The notes under the pieces were generated by a model. It saw only the letters and a list, made by a program, of their open reading frames with translations. It ran no database searches and was not told the DNA's origin. A DNA stretch of 17,890 bases from Butyrivibrio sp. (GTDB lineage Bacteria > Bacillota_A > Clostridia > Lachnospirales > Lachnospiraceae). Where the stretch lies: the NCBI GenBank assembly GCA_017996845.1, contig JAGOGF010000039.1:1-17890 (forward strand), in the 5' to 3' direction. The position numbers and the translations under genes are program-made. This document shows positions 15,308-17,890 of this stretch, piece after piece. Position 1 is the first letter of the stretch; each line of letters starts with the position of its first letter.

Positions 15308-16093
15308 ATGAAAGTTGTAGTTTGCGTTAAGCAGGTCCCTGATACAAAGGGCGGCGTTAAGTTCAAACCCGATGGAACATTGGATAGAGCTGCCATGCTT
15401 GCCATCATGAATCCGGATGACAAAGCAGGTCTGGAAGCAGCACTTAGATTAAAAGATCAGTATGGAGCAGAGGTTACGGTAATAACCATGGGTCTTCCGA
15501 AGGCAGATGCAGTGCTTCGTGAAGCAATGGCAATGGGTGCAGATAAGGGTATTCTGGTAACGGATCGTGTACTTGGCGGCGCAGATACCTGGGCAACATC
15601 TACAACAGTTGCAGGTGCACTCAGAAATTTGGATTATGATCTGATTATTACTGGACGTCAGGCTATCGATGGAGATACAGCACAGGTTGGCCCACAGATT
15701 TCAGAGCATTTGAATATTCCGGTTATTTCTTATGCAGAAGAGATCAAAATTGATGGTGAATATGTAGAAGTAAAGCGTCAGTTTGAAGACAGATATCATG
15801 TGATCAGAGCAAAGATGCCTTGTCTGATCACAGCACTTGCTGAATTGAATGAACCCCGTTATATGACTCCGGGTGGAATCTTTGATGCTTTTGCACAGGA
15901 TGTTACCGTTTGGGGAAGAAAAGATCTGAAGGATGTTAAAGATTCCGATATCGGTCTTGTGGGTTCTCCTACCGTTATCGCAAAGGCATCTGATAAAGTT
16001 AAGAAGGGTAAGGGCGAAAAAGTTGTCCTTGATTCTGCAGAGGAGTCCGCAGATTATATTCTTGGCAAGTTGGATGAGAAACACGTAATCTGA
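15308..16093 (+). CDS. etfB: Electron transfer flavoprotein, beta subunit
   Basis: Beta subunit of the ETF that works with Bcd. In the clostridial complex its FAD is thought to be the bifurcating flavin that takes hydride from NADH. The 261-residue protein starts MKVVVCVKQVPDTKG. It carries the nucleotide-binding signature GRQAIDGDTAQVGPQ (116-130), the form seen in ETFs of bifurcating butyryl-CoA dehydrogenases rather than the AMP-binding form of respiratory ETFs. AAAGGAG 7 nt upstream supports the ATG. Bifurcating function is inferred from family and operon. Confidence 0.96.
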   Translation: MKVVVCVKQVPDTKGGVKFKPDGTLDRAAMLAIMNPDDKAGLEAALRLKDQYGAEVTVITMGLPKADAVLREAMAMGADKGILVTDRVLGGADTWATSTTVAGALRNLDYDLIITGRQAIDGDTAQVGPQISEHLNIPVISYAEEIKIDGEYVEVKRQFEDRYHVIRAKMPCLITALAELNEPRYMTPGGIFDAFAQDVTVWGRKDLKDVKDSDIGLVGSPTVIAKASDKVKKGKGEKVVLDSAEESADYILGKLDEKHVI

Positions 16094-16154
16094 TAACTTC
16101 TCAGATTAATGTACCTATAAGCAGGAACTATAATTCAGAGAAATGATGCGCAGA

Positions 16155-16170
16155 TGCTCTTGAAAGAGCA
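16155..16170 (+). other. Stem-loop in the etfB-etfA gap
   Basis: TGCTCT (16155-16160) and AGAGCA (16165-16170) form a 6-bp stem with tetraloop TGAA, about 27 nt before the etfA start. The whole gap is 103 nt, unusually long for a pair usually translated in equal amounts. Confidence 0.55.
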
Positions 16171-16196
16171 AGAAGACGCAGAAACGGAGTGATAAA

Positions 16197-17249
16197 ATGT
16201 CTTTAGAGGAATATAAAGGTGTATATATCTTCGCTCAGCAGATAGATAATGAGATCAGCAGTATCTCATTGGAACTTCTGGGCAAGGCAAAAGGTCTGGC
16301 AGCAGATCTTGATGAAAGCGTTACGGCAATCCTTGTTGGATATCAGGTGAAAAATCTGGCTGACAAGCTTGCAGAATATGGTGCAGATAAGGTTATTGTA
16401 ATAGATGATCCGGAACTGAAGGACTATAGAACAGAACCCTATACACATGCAATAGCTGAAGTTGTTAACAAGTACAAGCCTGAAATCCTTCTGGTTGGTG
16501 CAACAGCAATCGGACGTGACCTTGGCCCTCGTGTATCTGCAAGAGTACATACCGGTCTGACAGCTGACTGCACAAGTCTTGACATCGGTGATTTCCCGCT
16601 GATCGCGGTTCCGGGACAGGAACAGAAGCACAAACAGCTTCTGATGACACGTCCTGCATTTGGTGGTAACACAATTGCTACAATTGCATGCCCGAACTAT
16701 CGTCCGCAGATGGCTACTGTTCGTCCTGGTGTTATGCAGAAGATCACACCAATTAAGGGTGCAAAGGCTAATATCGAAGAATTCAATCCGGGATTTGCAA
16801 AGAACAGCTGCTATACAGAAATCCTTAAGATTGTTAAGGAAATATCCAATGTTGCAAACATTCAGGAATCCAAGATTCTGATCTCCGGCGGGCGTGGTGT
16901 AGGCAGCCCGGAGAACTTCAAACTGCTTGATGATCTTGCAGAGGTTCTGCATGGTACAGTAAGCTGCTCTCGTGCAGTAGTAGATGCTGGTTGGAAGCCA
17001 AAGGATCTGCAGGTAGGTCAGACAGGTAAGACTGTTCGCCCGCATCTGTATTTTGCAGTTGGTATTTCAGGAGCAATTCAGCATGTAGCAGGTATGGAAG
17101 AATCCGACATTATCATTGCAATCAACAAAGATGAAAATGCTCCGATTTTTGATGTAGCTGATTATGGTATTGTTGGGGACCTCAACAGTGTTCTTCCTGT
17201 TCTTACCAGAAAACTTAAGACAGCAATTGAAGCAAAGTCTGAAGGTTGA
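16197..17249 (+). CDS. etfA: Electron transfer flavoprotein, alpha subunit
   Basis: Alpha subunit of the Bcd-associated ETF, carrying the FAD that shuttles electrons to Bcd. The 350-residue product has an N-terminal ETF domain (about 1-185) and a C-terminal FAD domain. The latter has SGGRGVGSPENF (230-241), SRAVVDAGW (258-266), QVGQTGKTVRPHLYFAVGIS (272-291), NKD (310-312) and ADYGIVGD (321-328). GGAG lies 7 nt before the ATG. It is the last gene of the operon. No N-terminal ferredoxin domain, seen in some other alpha subunits, is present. Confidence 0.97.
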   Translation: MSLEEYKGVYIFAQQIDNEISSISLELLGKAKGLAADLDESVTAILVGYQVKNLADKLAEYGADKVIVIDDPELKDYRTEPYTHAIAEVVNKYKPEILLVGATAIGRDLGPRVSARVHTGLTADCTSLDIGDFPLIAVPGQEQKHKQLLMTRPAFGGNTIATIACPNYRPQMATVRPGVMQKITPIKGAKANIEEFNPGFAKNSCYTEILKIVKEISNVANIQESKILISGGRGVGSPENFKLLDDLAEVLHGTVSCSRAVVDAGWKPKDLQVGQTGKTVRPHLYFAVGISGAIQHVAGMEESDIIIAINKDENAPIFDVADYGIVGDLNSVLPVLTRKLKTAIEAKSEG

Positions 17250-17297
17250 GTTGTAAACTAAGCGAAAAAAGTGATTTCATATAAAATATCCTGAAAT

Positions 17298-17332
17298 AAA
17301 AGCATGGTTGCTTGTCAAAGAACCATGCTTTT
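17298..17332. terminator. Terminator of the butyryl-CoA operon
   Basis: A perfect 12-bp stem (17298-17309 with 17321-17332, 11-nt loop) ends in TTTT and is followed by GTCTTAT. It lies about 50 nt after etfA. The T-run is short but the stem is strong. Confidence 0.8.
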
Positions 17333-17342
17333 GTCTTATAAT
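17312..17342 (+). promoter_or_regulatory. Candidate promoter of the GNAT gene
   Basis: A perfect TATAAT (17337-17342) with TTGTCA (17312-17317) 19 bp upstream. The -35 falls in the loop of the operon terminator. The spacer is longer than ideal. Confidence 0.45.
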
Positions 17343-17375
17343 GAAATAAGAAAAGAATGAAAAAGGAGTTGTGTC

Positions 17376-17890
17376 ATGAGCGAAAAAATAATGATCAGAA
17401 CAGCAACGATAAATGATGCGGAAGCAATATTGGCAATATATGCTCCATATGTAGAGACGACAGCAATCACTTTTGAATATGAGATTCCCGGAATAGAAGA
17501 ATTCAGAGAACGGATCAGAAATGTACTGAAAAAATATCCATATCTGATAGCGGAGGCAGAGGGTGAAATTGTCGGATATGCCTATGCAGGACCGTTTAAG
17601 GGGCGCGCAGCATATGACTGGGCAGTTGAAACAACGATATATGTAGATTGCGCAAGGAAACGTATGGGAATAGGCAGAAAATTATATGATAAACTGGAAG
17701 AAGCCTTGAGGAAACAGGGAATATTGAATATGGAAGCATGCATCGGATATCCGGAAACAGAAGATGAGTATCTTACAAAAGACAGCGTCAGATTTCATGA
17801 AAAGCTTGGCTATCGTATGGTTGGAGAATTTTATAAATGCGGATATAAATTCAGCCGATGGTACAATATGGTATGGATGGAAAAGATGAT
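17376..17890 (+). CDS. GNAT N-acetyltransferase, phosphinothricin-acetyltransferase-like (3' end outside window)
   Basis: Open to the window edge with 171 codons visible and no stop codon. The protein begins MSEKIMIRTATINDAEAILA and shows the GNAT acetyl-CoA-binding segment: strand TTIYVD, then ARKRMGIGRKLYDKLEEAL (motif A; KRMGIG in place of the usual Q/RxxGxG). It also has a late SVRFHEKLGYRMVGEF segment. TAITFEYEIP near residue 30 and the ordering resemble the Pat/Bar phosphinothricin acetyltransferase group, whose members in gut bacteria act on methionine sulfoximine, amino acids or unknown amines. AAAGGAG 7 nt upstream supports the ATG. Substrate is unknown. The visible part is nearly the full length of this family. 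Confidence 0.9.
   Translation, partial: MSEKIMIRTATINDAEAILAIYAPYVETTAITFEYEIPGIEEFRERIRNVLKKYPYLIAEAEGEIVGYAYAGPFKGRAAYDWAVETTIYVDCARKRMGIGRKLYDKLEEALRKQGILNMEACIGYPETEDEYLTKDSVRFHEKLGYRMVGEFYKCGYKFSRWYNMVWMEKM

Noticed and set aside
16266..17045. Long minus-strand open frame of 259 codons inside etfA
   Set aside because: Cys-rich antisense shadow of etfA with no promoter or ribosome site seen.

Overview
The window looks like a chromosomal segment of a butyrate-producing, low-GC Firmicute, most likely a Lachnospiraceae (clostridial cluster XIVa) species. The evidence is the gene order thl-crt-hbd-bcd-etfB-etfA, which is typical of Butyrivibrio/Roseburia-type bacteria, together with strong AGGAGG-type ribosome sites, sigma-A-like promoters and a long-form hibernation factor. 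No rRNA, tRNA, CRISPR array, transposase or phage gene is visible.

Left part (1-7093). Two exact 64-bp tandem repeats, each carrying a hairpin, abut the 3' end of a minus-strand thymidine kinase gene (tdk). Divergent from it is a plus-strand set: a CorA-type metal transporter, a small CPYC glutaredoxin-like protein and an M18 aminopeptidase. A clear promoter inside the aminopeptidase 3' end starts a compact three-gene unit: an SseB-domain protein, a protein combining tandem MshEN-like motifs with a CheX-like phosphatase domain, and a single-domain CheY-like receiver. An 18-bp bidirectional terminator closes this unit and also serves the convergent minus-strand short-chain dehydrogenase, which resembles the YmfI-type enzyme of EF-P modification.

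Middle part (7121-10875). trxB (thioredoxin reductase) diverges from the dehydrogenase with overlapping promoters. Next is a secreted SH3b-SH3b-NlpC/P60 wall hydrolase with a TTG start, a TTGACA-17-TATATT promoter and two WalR-box-like sites. The roughly 500-bp gap after it holds a strong terminator and a cluster of four DnaA-box-like 9-mers beside a 13-bp AT-rich direct repeat. The long-form ribosome hibernation factor gene (hpf) and its terminator follow.

Right part (10887-17332). The six-gene butyryl-CoA operon converts acetyl-CoA to butyryl-CoA: thiolase, hydroxybutyryl-CoA dehydrogenase, crotonase, then butyryl-CoA dehydrogenase with its electron-transfer flavoprotein, expected to be the electron-bifurcating complex. 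Its promoter is followed by an 18-bp Rex-operator-like palindrome (12 of 14 defined positions), suggesting NADH/NAD+ control. Most gaps between its genes contain stem-loops. A GNAT acetyltransferase gene begins after the terminator and runs off the window edge.
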